Below, piece after piece: positions 1 through 10,491 of a DNA stretch of 64,000 nucleotides; positions within the stretch are counted from its first letter, which is position 1; the number at the start of each line of letters is the position of its first letter. The DNA comes from Phytophthora sp. 'mugwort'. Taxonomy: Eukaryota; Oomycota; Peronosporomycetes; Peronosporales; Peronosporaceae. The notes below the pieces were generated by a model. It was not told the origin of the DNA. It made no database searches and saw only the letters and a list, made by a program, of their open reading frames with translations. A program made the translations under genes and the position numbers. Location of the stretch: contig JAUCEF010000004.1 in the NCBI GenBank assembly GCA_033558025.1, positions 3,348,001 through 3,412,000 of the forward strand. Direction: 5' to 3'.

Positions 1-1100
1 CCGTGGAACAGAGAATACTGACAAGTGTGATCCGATCCTCCTGAATGCCTAGACTGCAGAGCGCTTCAATGGCTTTGCACTCGGCGTCGCCTGTGTTCAC
101 TGTCGAACTAAAGAGTAAAACCCGGTACTGCATGATATCGCTTGGCAAATCCATGTGCTCCAACCGCCAGCCATTCTGTCCCTGTTGAAACTTAAGACTA
201 ATCGAACCCTGTGGCGCATCGGGTTCCATCTGATGAAATAACACAAGAAATGGGAACCCTGCTGCGCCGATTGCCACGCCACAAAATTCGTCCGTCCGTT
301 CCAAACCATACGTCAAGTAGCCGGTGGCTGTAGTCATTTCGACTGCGTGTGCATTGATAATGGCAAGCGCTTCTTCCAGCAGCAGCCTGCACCAGCACAA
401 GAGCTGTGTTTAGTACAGTCAAATTAAACTCAAGCATGTATACTTACATGATCAGTCTTCCAGCGGCGCGACGGAAGGTTGCCGGCCCTGATCGTCTGTC
501 ACGTAGTGTCGTCATAAGCAACAAGACGGAGCTGGATCGAATCTCTCGGACCATTAAATTCTCGCCAGGCAAATCGGCAAAGTTCTCGGCTCTATCGATT
601 TCTTGCGCCTGTTTGACCAATGAATCGTAGCGCGTTGTGATCATCTCACGGTTTTTCTTGATGTGGCAAATAGCGGCGCGCGTGACGCCGTACTCACGGG
701 CAAGCGCCGCCTGTTTCTCTCCATTCTCGATACGTTTAATGATATTATGGCGTTCCGTGTCGCACAGATACCGCACGCGTTTCTTCTGTTTCTTGTGTGG
801 TGCATTGGCGTCCGCTTCATTGTCCTCAGTCTTTGTCTCGTCCTCTCGAGCATTCGGCGACGTTGCCGTTACCGTCTGACTGTTGCGGTCCCGGCCGCTC
901 GAGATACTTGACGTGGAGCTGCAACCTTGCAGTGCGAACACTGCGTCGGCATTCCCCGCTGTATGCAGCGCCATGAACTCACCCAGAACTGGCTGCTGCA
1001 GTGGCTCGTACCGGTTGCTGCAGAGAGCTGGAGCTTCAACTTGCAGTTTGCGACGTTCGTCGTTGTGGGACAACTGAGTGTTTCGTTCTAGCGTAGCCAT
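1..1100 (-). CDS. HTH (Psq-type) + UPRT-like fusion protein, paralogue A, partial
   Basis: Exons are complement(448..1100) and complement(<1..386), joined over a GTAAGT...TGCAG intron at 387-447; the C-terminus lies outside the window. The first in-frame ATG is at 1100 (the longer open frame to 1235 begins with GTG). After a polar, low-complexity N-terminus, residues of about 100-150 form a basic helix-turn-helix with the string EKQAALAREYGVTRAAICHI, like the Psq/CENP-B-N or resolvase-type fold. A uracil phosphoribosyltransferase-like domain follows, with GVAIGAAGFPFLVLFHQMEP. The place of the PRPP loop reads FSSTVNTGDA, lacking the acidic residues of active enzymes. The fold calls come from motif reading. 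DNA binding is inferred from the HTH, and catalysis is doubtful. The gene is divergent from its paralogue at 2840-5031. Confidence 0.72.
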
Positions 1101-2804
1101 CAAGGGCCCGACCAGCGAGACGACACGTTTATCGACTCTGCCGTCCTGGCGGCGTTTGCGTTGTGAGCGCGTGTTGCATATTAGCAAACGAAGCGTCAAA
1201 GGCTCGCGGCTGGTGTTCGCGACAAAAATACGCACCGGGATGGGGATAGTCTACGGACGCATTTTTCGATGCCTTGCATGACCAAATGAGTTGGTTAACT
1301 GTGGGCTGTTCCACTGCCACACGCTGATGATCTCTATCCATTCCGTTTTAGAGTACTAAGTGCGGTAAGAAGCTTGGGATGCCATTTTGTTTGGTACGAT
1401 TCGTGTTCACTACTTTGATCGCATTTACATACTGGATACAGTTGATCTGTTTCGCGGAACAGATATTTGCACTTTGCAACTGGATAGGTGGACGTTTTTG
1501 CGGGTTTTGGCTTAAAACCCTCCGAGAATGCAAAACTGCGCCGTCAGCTGCCAGTAACGGTGCGGGCCGTTTAGTAATACTGGTATCCGATGCGCCTATA
1601 AAAACGCACGCGGCGAAGTCAAAAGAAGGATGTTTGTCGCGGACAACATGCGTTTACCTGCAAAAAGGGCAATTTATATATTGGCGACAGAAAACCGACA
1701 AAACCTCTGCGAGCTGATGGACCCAGTTGCTATAAGTAATTACAAGATTCAGTATCAAGGCACGATAACTTTAACACTTAGTTTCTCAACAGTGTACGAG
1801 CAAGCTAATGAAAGAGAACCTCTCGGTATATCCCGTTAACGATAACCGTGACTGAATCCCACAACTATTAGTTCGCGCAACATTAGTCGCTCAGGAACGT
1901 TTTTTTTTTGCAAGCGTAGTGGTCCATATATGCATATCATTTTGCTACTTTTCACTCTTTTCAGATAGCGACAAACACGGCACATAACATTACCATGTTT
2001 CAGGAGAGGCTGAAAACGATGGTACCAGGGGACTACCGGTAGTTGCTTTTGGTTTATGCCGCGCACTGCAGTTATTGCCCCTTCAGACGGCTACAGTAAT
2101 ACCGCCGTGAATAGGCTACCTTCGGATTCACATCAAGTTCAGCTGACCAGAAAGATTGCTAGTAACATCCATCAGTGTCTACGTCGTAAGGAGCAGAGGG
2201 TTGATGCGTAAGAAACAACTTATACATCAGCTTAACAGTTGGTACGTACGTCACGCAATGAAGGTGAAATTAGGGTTTGGCGCTGGTAGCACGAACCATG
2301 GGAGGTCTTTTTAAGAGCGTTCAAATATCGTGTGGCCAACGAACTCGTAACTGGGTCCGCTTCGTCCAGTTCTACACCTGAACGCTGTGAAACTTATGCA
2401 GTTGCAGTTCATCAGACATTACTGAAGTATAGTTTAAGCTCCAACTTCTTATGTTTCGTAGCACTGAATCTTCAGCTAACGTCACATCTGCCAGCTAAAC
2501 CGGCATTTTTCCTCGAAGTCACGGAGTAAAACAGCTTAACTCCAGGTCGTTCGCGACAGCACCGACCATCGCGTTAGACGGGATCCAGTTACCAGGTGTA
2601 ATATGCTTGCAGTTGTTGCCGGCCCGTTCTCTCGCCGCCGCTGAATCGCTCTTAGCGCCCAGTGCAACAGCTCTCGCCTGTTCCAAAACTTCTGGACCAT
2701 ACAAAAGCTCAGTCAAACGCAGCCTTCTCCCCTTTCCCAGACGGACCTCACTACTTGCCAGTCAAGATTTCCAGCATCAAACGGCAGCCCAATAGCGAAA
2801 TCCT
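1101..2804. other. Divergent intergenic region between the two HTH-UPRT genes
   Basis: About 1.7 kb separate the two head-to-head paralogues. Short open frames are scattered through it, but none has a recognisable domain, consistent coding composition or a partner exon. A possible initiator for the left gene (minus strand, CTCATTTGGTCA) sits near 1280-1295. Presumably it holds the promoters of both genes. Confidence 0.5.
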
Positions 2805-2823
2805 GCCACTTTTTGCCATTTTG
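2805..2823 (+). promoter_or_regulatory. Oomycete initiator plus flanking element
   Basis: GCCACTTTTTGCCATTTTG fits the oomycete start-site consensus (initiator YCAYTYY followed by a CAWTTT flanking motif). It lies 17-35 bases before the ATG at 2840, the usual spacing for short 5' leaders, and supports 2840 rather than any later ATG as the start. Confidence 0.55.
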
Positions 2824-2839
2824 TGCCATCTTGTCAGTC

Positions 2840-5031
2840 ATGACACCTCCGCCCGTCGCACGACCCGCGCGCACGTCCTCGGTGGCGCTCAGTCTGGCCA
2901 ACGCCGCCGCGGCTCTTCGCGCACAGGAGTGGTGCGGCAGTAATAGCCCTAGCGTTAATGCGCACGTCGATACCCGGGCGGATGCCACCGGCGCCGACTT
3001 AAGACAGCGGCGCACGTACGCTGATCCGCGTCAAGCACCGCGATACAACCGCTTCGAGGCGGAGAACGCCACGATGTCTTACGACGCGAGCTATAGCTAC
3101 GACAAAGAGCAGGAGAATGCGGCCGTGTACGACCGTGAGGCCTTCTACGAGGAGCTGCGCGAGCGCCATCGCAACCTGACAAACCGACAGCGAGTCGCGC
3201 GCGAGATCTACGGCCAGAATTTACAGCAGAATCAGTGGCAGAGAAGGGAAGGCGAGTACAGGGAGGACATCGTTCGGACAGCTACTAACGAGATACCAAG
3301 TGGCTACAGGCAGGACCTGCCGGCCAAGAGACAGCGGATCGTCGTGGACAGCAACCAGCAGCTTAGACGGCATCATCCACCGGTATCGCCGGCAGATAGA
3401 CATTACAGGAGCTCGACGTACCCTTCGCCCCCGGCGACGCAGCTGGCGTCCATAATGCCAAGAGTGAATGCTAGCGCAGCGATGGACAGGAGGTTCAGAG
3501 ACTCAAAAGAGATGGATAGACACAGGACGGACCAGCAAAGAGACAGGTCGATGCAGGATCAGCAGGAGCCAAGGACAGCGCCGTCGACGGGTTCAGGACA
3601 TCGAGGGGCGTCTCCAGGATCGGTCGCAGCAGTACGTGCTCCTCCTGTCCACGTGCTGGACGTGAGGAATCCAGGACCGGTAACTGGGAACAAGTCGCCT
3701 TGTGCCAGGACTGGAATGCCGAAATCGGATGAAGGACAAGAGCACAGCAACGTGCAGATAGCCCCGTCGGTTATTGAAGACCTCGAAAACGATCCAGAAA
3801 ATGAGACGTCGGCGATGGAAGATGATGGCCAGAAGAAACAAAAGAAGCGCGTGCGATACCTTCGTGATACAGATCGACGCAATATTATCAAACGTATTGA
3901 GAAGGGTGAGAAGCAGGCGGCATTGGCGCGTGAGTTCGGAGTGACGCGGGCGGCCATCTGCCACATCAAGAAAAATCGCTTCGAGATCCTCTCGCGCTAC
4001 AACATGTTGGTGAAGTCTGCTCAGGAAATGTAAGGATTTACAGTGGTGATACTTTGTAGAGGCTGGCTTAACTGGTCTGTGACTCTTTTTTCGCTTGTAG
4101 GGATCGCGCTGAAAACTTTGTCGGACCAGCAGGCGTGGAGATGATGGTGCATGAAGTCCGAGCCAACTCGGTATTGTTGTTGATGACGATGCTGCGTGAT
4201 AATCGTTCGAATGGCGCCACCTTCCGCCGCGTGGCTGGCCGACTGATAATGTAAGTATTTTTGTGATAATTTCACTTTGCACTTAGTCTTTTTTTATTCG
4301 ATTTTTTGTATAACAAAAATGTGGCTGTGTAATTGCAGGATCTTATTGGAGGAAGCTCTTGCATTTTTAGGCACAGAAAGTGTGGAGGTGGTTACAGGCA
4401 GCGGCCACCTGTACCGCGGTCTGGAACTTAGACACCACTTTTGCGGCGTAGCGATCGGTGCAGAGGGTTTCCCGTTCCTGGTATTGTTCCACCAAATGGA
4501 GCCTGAGGCACCTCAAGGTTCAATCCACGTTGAAGCGGCGATGGATAGACGGGGAGAGCGAGTTTGGCGCTTGGATCACATGGACCTTCCTGCCAACATT
4601 GTCCAGCATAAGGTCTTGCTCTTTTCTTCTACATGCAGCACAGGCGACGCAGAGTGTAAGGCTATCGAGGTGCGTACACGACAAGTATACTGATGCTCAT
4701 GAGGTTTGGAGACTGATTATGTGTTGCGGTATGTGTAGGCTTTGTGTAGTGTCGGCTGCGATGATCGCAGTATCTCGCTTGTTGCGATCCTAGTGGCTTC
4801 GGACGGGATCGTCAACATCAGCAACCGCTTCCCGCGTAAGTACATGCTTCGACCTTGAATATTTGTTGCCTGTTAGGCAAATCTTGTGCTGTTTCTGAGC
4901 TCTGTGGGTTTAATTTCATCTGCATAGATGTGAAAATTATTACGGGTGGAATTGATGACAAAGTGGACCCACAGACGAACAGCATTATCCCCGGTTTCGG
5001 CGATTTCGTGTCACGTTACAATGGTTCCTGA
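2840..5031 (+). CDS. HTH (Psq-type) + UPRT-like fusion protein, paralogue B
   Basis: Five exons can be joined in frame: 2840-4029, 4101-4250, 4339-4669, 4739-4835 and 4928-5031, with GT...AG introns of 69-92 bp, giving about 623 residues. Residues 1-330 are polar and rich in Q, R, S and P. Residues about 331-380 hold the HTH (EKQAALAREFGVTRAAICHI) after a basic KKQKKR stretch that could be a nuclear signal. Residues about 397-623 resemble uracil phosphoribosyltransferase: GATFRRVAGRLIM, GVAIGAEGFPFLVLFHQMEP, a PRPP-loop position reading FSSTCSTGDA instead of the usual DPMLATGGS type, and a uracil-site-like IIPGFGDF near the end. Reading the fold as UPRT is strong; activity is unlikely from the loop. 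A DNA-binding, nucleotide-sensing regulator is one possibility (inference). Confidence 0.78.
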
Positions 5032-5109
5032 GCCATGGCATCGCTCAGTTTACCATGAATCGTCGTAAAGGACGATAAAGTTTAGGTGCACGAAAGGGTT
5101 AACTTTTCA

Positions 5110-5355
5110 TTTAACTGATCTCTCTCCTATTTAACTGAAATGTCCATACAGTTCGAGGCCTGGTTTGCGACCTTGGCTCGTTCCGATGTCTCCCAGAACA
5201 AAGCGAAGCGCGAGTCTGTACAGGGACCGATGTGGCTGGGCAGGTTGCCGTATGGACCATCCACGCCCGCTCCGCTCGTCGAGGAATTATTGATCGCGGC
5301 ATCAGCCACCGTTGGCTACAACTTCTGTATCCAATCTCTGCGTGTCTTGATGTGA
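5110..5355 (+). other. Possible short coding remnant, unidentified
   Basis: An open frame from the ATG at 5140 to the TGA at 5353-5355 has even amino-acid composition (WLGRLPYGPSTPAPLVEELL) and starts about 110 bases after the end of the HTH-UPRT gene. I do not recognise it and see no partner exon. It may be the last exon or a fragment of a degraded gene. The rest of 5356-5860 shows nothing I can support. Confidence 0.2.
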
Positions 5356-5867
5356 GGCGTCACCATATTATCATTTGAGGAAGAGATAGTGACTGCAGAC
5401 CAGAGATCGCTCGTACACACAAGAAGCCGTATTGCCCCACCTCGTACTTGAATTTCTCCCCACTGTCCTTACGAAGACACGGCAATTGGATCTCGCTGGG
5501 CAGAGCTAAACTGAGAGCTGATCACCAGCGATGACATTCATGCAATCGTGCCATTGAGTGTTCCTTTTTCAACGAGGGCACAAGCAACCAGCGATAATAA
5601 CCTCCACGCTAGATGCCTGTGCGTAAAGAACTCGAAGAACACGCGTCGGTCTTGGCCCTAGCGAGAAGATGAGAAGAAGCACCATAAAAGACCACGAAGC
5701 CCGTGAAGGCTCTACCACATTCATTTTCCTCTGTGGGGCTTTTGTCAAATGATGGCTTATTTCGATAATCTAGCCAAACGATGATGACTTTCACCAAATG
5801 ATGGCACCCGCCTTTATTTGATGGCACTCATCTCAATGCCAGATTACCTTACTATTGTACTAGGCTC

Positions 5868-6060
5868 GTGGTTTTGTACATGTGCGCGCGTTGTGGCCGA
5901 AGTCACCACAGTTTACACAGCGACGCCGTTTGACAGTTGAGCTACTCGATGTTTCCCCACCATTCGTAAAACGCTTCTATAGACTCCGGCCCTTCTTCAC
6001 CGTCTGCACAGGTTCAAGTACCGTAGGGTCCTTCTGTACAGCGGATTGAGGCGGAAGTTT
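5868..6060 (-). pseudogene. Transposase C-terminal tail with CCHC zinc knuckle, fragment
   Basis: On the minus strand a lysine- and serine-rich tract with one in-frame stop leads into CVNCGDFGHNARTC, a CX2CX4HX4C zinc knuckle, and then a stop. This arrangement (basic linker, knuckle, end) is typical of the C-terminus of MULE/FAR1-type or related transposases. No catalytic region could be read upstream; 6061-6600 has only short fragments. Confidence 0.5.
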
Positions 6061-6619
6061 AATGTTGTGGTCGTGGTCGACGTTGTACAGATCGATGTAG
6101 TGACGTGTCAGTCAACAAACCTATACTTGCCGTCAAAGCTGATCAAGGTATGGGCTGCGTGCGATCTTAGAGCTCGATCGAACGAGATACTTGTGAGTGC
6201 CAACAGCACCGAGTTGCTCCTCACTCAGAAGATCAACGTCAGCTGCATGTGGTCGGTGAGATTCTGGAACCCCCGACCTCGTTTGAAGTTGCGCTGAGAG
6301 AGAGACTCGAGAGAAAAATCACTTTCTCACTTGAGGTCACTATTGTCCGTCCGGTTTTCGAACAACTTGATAATTAGAGCTAAGTAAGACATACTGAACA
6401 TGTAATTCGTTGCCCTTCTAGAATTCGAGAAGCGGGTACCAAAATTCGAAATGCTACCGTAGACGTGTGCATGACCGCCATATGGTGATTTTCCTTCCAT
6501 ATATATTTCTTACAATGCAGAAGAAGGCATATTCACCATTGTGGGCCCACGGCTTCAACAGAGGTACTGGGAACTTACTCGGGTCATTTTGGAATTATCT
6601 ACGTACATAACGAGACAAC

Positions 6620-7833
6620 ATGTCACGAGCCACGAACCGCCCAAATCGCGCCACCGAGGCTCTCGACGAGGCCGATTTCCGTGCTTCAACGCGACCTTTT
6701 CCAACATGATGAGCGGCGCAAGGCTAAGATCGCCCAGGTCGTTGTCCGTAGTGAAGGAAAAAAACTGAAGAAGATATCTCGTCTATTTACCAGTTATGCT
6801 TGCGAGCGGAAGGACCTGAGAGGGTTCTCAAGTTCACGAACTTCGCACCCGAGGAATTCGAACGCCTGTGGGAAAACGTAAGCTTTTATGTAAAGGGGCT
6901 ATGAAATGTGAGCAGAGGCAAAAAGTACTGTTACGCGGCGCGGATGTCTTCTTTATAACGCTAAATTCGCTGAAACATCTCGGAAGATAAGATACCGTCG
7001 CCCGAGTGTTCAAATTCCCGCCGTCCACTTCCAGAAGATGATCCGGAAATTCATGTGCACGATCTCCCCCTTTCTGTATGAAACGTTTGTAGAGTCTGCG
7101 AACGACCGATGGACTTTGGGAAAATTAGGGCGTTCAGGGCATGCGTTTAATAAGTTTCCGTATGCTCGTTATGCTACTGATGTGATTTTTCAGCAAGCGA
7201 ACAAACCCGGCGGCAACATGAACGAAAGGTACGGTACTACAGTGGAAACATCACCTATATGGCTACAAGGTGGAAGTGTCAGTGCTTTCAAACGGCCTCG
7301 TAATTAACTGCACGGACCACACCGGGGGAAGCAAGCACGACGCCGAAATCTTCAGAGGAAATGCGGCTTTTCACTCCCGCTCGCTGCGTAATTGCGCTGA
7401 TTATGGTAATCTACGCGATGAAGGGCGCCTTGTTGTAGCGTTTCCTGATGACTGGGCAGTGTTCGTGGACAAAGGATACCAAGGCTTAGGACGCGAGTTT
7501 CGTGCTATTCACCTGTTTAAAAGCAGGCTCTTGCAACCGATCTCACTGGAAGATTCCTGCTTCAACGACAAACTCGCACAGGATCGTGTCCTGGTCGAGA
7601 ACGTTTTCGGCAGACTCAAGTCCCTCTGGGGTATCTGCTCTGACAAGTGAAAGTTTGATGAAGCGTCGTACGACCTCTATTTTCGTGCGTGCGTCGCCCT
7701 CGCTAACTTGAACATTCGTTTAAGACCGCTTCCCCGTTACGACGGTGAAATCTATAGTAAATACGACACTAGGTTCTGTGAAATCGGCAGCAACATCCTG
7801 GAAAAGCAGACAAGAAAATGCAAGCGTTATTAA
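6620..7833 (+). pseudogene. Harbinger/PIF-type DDE transposase, broken
   Basis: The segment carries the order of an oomycete DDE_4-type transposase: an N-terminal FTNFAPEEFERLW stretch near 6840, a first acidic residue in YATDVIFQQ near 7180, LYGYKVEVSVLSNGL near 7260, the second acidic residue in WAVFVDKGYQG near 7460, and the final glutamate in VLVENVFGRLKSLWGI near 7600. Several frame changes lie between 6690 and 7260, and a TGA at 7648 interrupts the C-terminus, which continues to 7833. The element is dead as read. No terminal inverted repeats were located. Confidence 0.75.
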
Positions 7834-8320
7834 GCGAATCGAGAGGCGAGACCTCGTACTGCGTATCACCGCCGGATGAGCCATTTAAGCTCTTCCTCAG
7901 TGGGCTTGGAGGAGGGAAGCAGTGATGAGGAGACGCAATATCACTGACACTTGTCATCAGGTACTGTACCAGCAAATATGCTACAGGATTCCAATAGATG
8001 TAATAGTACAGTACCACCAAGTTACTGTAGTATTCGTTTTAATGGGATAGTAGTATATTTCATTGTGATTCAGCTGCAGTATTAAGATTGCATTTAATCT
8101 AATGGCGCACCGTCCTACGAAGTTACTTAGTATTCGGGAAATTGCCCAGTCAGCTCTCATATATTCCCAGTAAGTAATGTTGAGCCCTATTGTATTGGTC
8201 GATTCCACCCATGCTAGCGAACCGTCCAGCTTGGTGAGAAAGACTTATCAAAGCACCAGTGTTGTGCAGGTACCATTATCAAAGAATCACAGACAGACAC
8301 AAGCCATTGAAGCATTATTC
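7834..8320. other. Intergenic, no gene seen
   Basis: AT-rich stretch with several TACTGTA-type short repeats near 7960-8050. No coding similarity, RNA gene or long repeat could be supported. Confidence 0.4.
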
Positions 8321-8325
8321 CAGAC

Positions 8326-8800
8326 ATGGACTTCCCATATATTCAAGGACGCCAGTCGCAGGACACTGTAATTGGTGTAATTGGTGATACCTTTCTGCGT
8401 GTGTTGAACCAAGAACCGACGGAATACCGTGAGGCTGTGCCTGAGTTCGGTTGCTGCTTTTGGATGCAAATTGCGGTTGCTGTCGTCAACTATGTCTGTG
8501 CCATCATGGATACAGGCGTAAGGGGTGGCTAATATTCTCAATGAGGGCTTGTGGGTTACAGTATATGCGCTTGTGCTGCTCGCGGCCATTGACGATTTCT
8601 GGACGAACGCTGTCAACTGCTGGTAATGGCGAGATAACAGCAGGAAGTACGCAAGAACACGTGCCCTTTACGACGCGGGCAAGGAAGACATTCGAAGACA
8701 CCCGATCATGGACGAGATATTAATGAATGAAGAAGAAGTGGCCACTGCCAAACGCGATGCCGCCCAACGAGCGTATAACCAATACCTCGCTCCTCTATAG
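8326..8800 (+). pseudogene. Possible membrane-protein remnant, unidentified
   Basis: Two collinear coding-like pieces occur. The first starts at the ATG at 8326 and has a hydrophobic segment (FGCCFWMQIAVAVVNYVCAI). The second, in a shifted frame from about 8531, has another (LWVTVYALVLLAAI) and a charged tail ending at the TAG near 8798 (DEILMNEEEVATAKRDAAQR). An in-frame stop and a frame change separate them, and no normal-length intron would bridge them. I do not recognise the family; two membrane segments and an acidic-basic helix are all that can be said. Confidence 0.25.
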
Positions 8801-9201
8801 CCAGCTTTTTATGTCTTTTTATTTTGCAGGTTCCACCGTCGTAGAGTGACAAGCTTTCTATGTAATAAAGCGAAAGAACTGATCTCTTTCGTGGCTTTAA
8901 AACTTATTTTGTGTCATCGAGTGAAGGGACGAAAAGTATTCCGCGTTGTTGATGTTAGCCTTCCAGGATTGGTACAACGGACCTGAGAACCCCACAAGAG
9001 CTGATGACAAGTTATTAAAATCCCTCTTAAGCTGTTAGTGTGGTGTTTATATGGTATAAGATGTAGCAGTGTAGTTTCTTCAGAACCAACCAACGTCGAC
9101 GCTGCTGCGTCTCCTAACTACATGCTAATGCACTCCCTTCTCCTTTTACCTCCTCCAAGTCTCTCGTTCCTCACTTCAACTAGCTTACACCTGAACAGGT
9201 T

Positions 9202-10316
9202 ATGAGCTCAAGCCAAGCCTCAAGCGACGACTTTCCACGCCTCGTCGGTGCTGAAACCTTCGACGTGTGGAAGACCCGCGTGTGCGCAGCCCTCGACGGA
9301 AGCATCTTCTGGGCCTTGTGACCAAGCCGACTATGATGGCGTTTCCGAGGACGAAGCTGAAGAGCGGAAGCGAGATGTCCGATGTCGACGACCTGCCGAA
9401 GCGCAAACCGGCCGAGCAAGCTGAAGTCGACTCCGACACCGTGGACTACGAACAGTGTGACGAAGACCTCAAGCCCCCCTCAGGGTCTGACGAAGACTCA
9501 GGAGATGACTCCAACACTCTGATTAAGCGCAAGGATTTACCCACTATCCGCCCGTTCAACCGCCGCCAAGCCACCAAGGAACGCAAGCGTGGTGCCAGAG
9601 CCACCGTGAGCGGCGCCGTCTGGAAGCTAAGACCAAAGCTTTCCTAATGAAAACGATGGACAATACTCACGTCTGACTGGTCAAGAACCTCACGACCTAC
9701 GAGATTTTCAACTTCATCTGCCAGAAGTATGAGGTCGCAGCCTTTCACGGCGACCCCTACTTCATCCAGCACTACTTGATGGAGATCAAGTACGAGGAAG
9801 GCTCCGATCTCACCGAGTTCTTTCTGAAGCTGGAGAACGCAATGAAAGCCTCGGACGAAGCCACCGAATCGGTGATAACGGAAGGGAAGAGTCTATCTAT
9901 CTATTCCATTCCATGCCCAAATCTTGGAAGAATGACCTCCGCATCTGGAAGGGTCGACGGAAGTACATCCCGTACGAAGACTTGAAGCAGAGCATAGAAG
10001 GCAAGGTTCGCGACCTCCAGGCGCGATAGCGCTACATGATGTCCGAGGGATCGCCAGAGGCGACGGAGACCAACAATGAACGCGCTCTCGTCGCTGTGGT
10101 TCCTGCCGCCCGGCCTCCTGGACCTGATACTGGCAACGGTCTGTTCGTACTGCGATCGCCCGCGGCACAATATCCGACAGTGTCGTGGTCTGCAAAAGGA
10201 CCTTCGAGACGGTCGTGTCAAGGCTGGCACGGTTCGCCCTGCGAACTTCGTGTTCAAAGGAGAAAACACGAAGCGAGACCATCCGTACCGCGACAGCAAC
10301 AACAACAAGACCTGAA
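9202..10316 (+). pseudogene. gag: copia gag, broken
   Basis: The start ATG at 9202 gives FDVWKTRVCAALDG, typical of copia gag, then runs through stops into an acidic tract and a UBN2-like region near 9680-10020. A zinc knuckle CSYCDRPRHNIRQC (CX2CX4HX4C, 10142-10183) marks the nucleocapsid end. Gag would package the element RNA. Several frame changes prevent translation. Confidence 0.7.
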
Positions 10317-10491
10317 ACCGTGGACGCACTGATCGCGACAACATAAAACCTGTCGGGACAAGCGCAAGAGGGGAGGGGATGACGCCAAACGCGGTGGCCG
10401 TGGCAAGCACCGTGGTCAAGACCGAGCCCGGAACCGTCCTCTCGAATCCGACTCGGACGATGATGATGCCGACAGTGATAGCAACCGCAAG

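Noticed and set aside
2813..2839. Upstream start for the HTH-UPRT gene
   Set aside because: The open frame from 2813 begins with TTG; the first ATG is 2840, just after the initiator motif.
3593..4282. 229-codon minus-strand open frame
   Set aside because: Antisense to the HTH-UPRT gene and crosses its intron; no recognisable domain.
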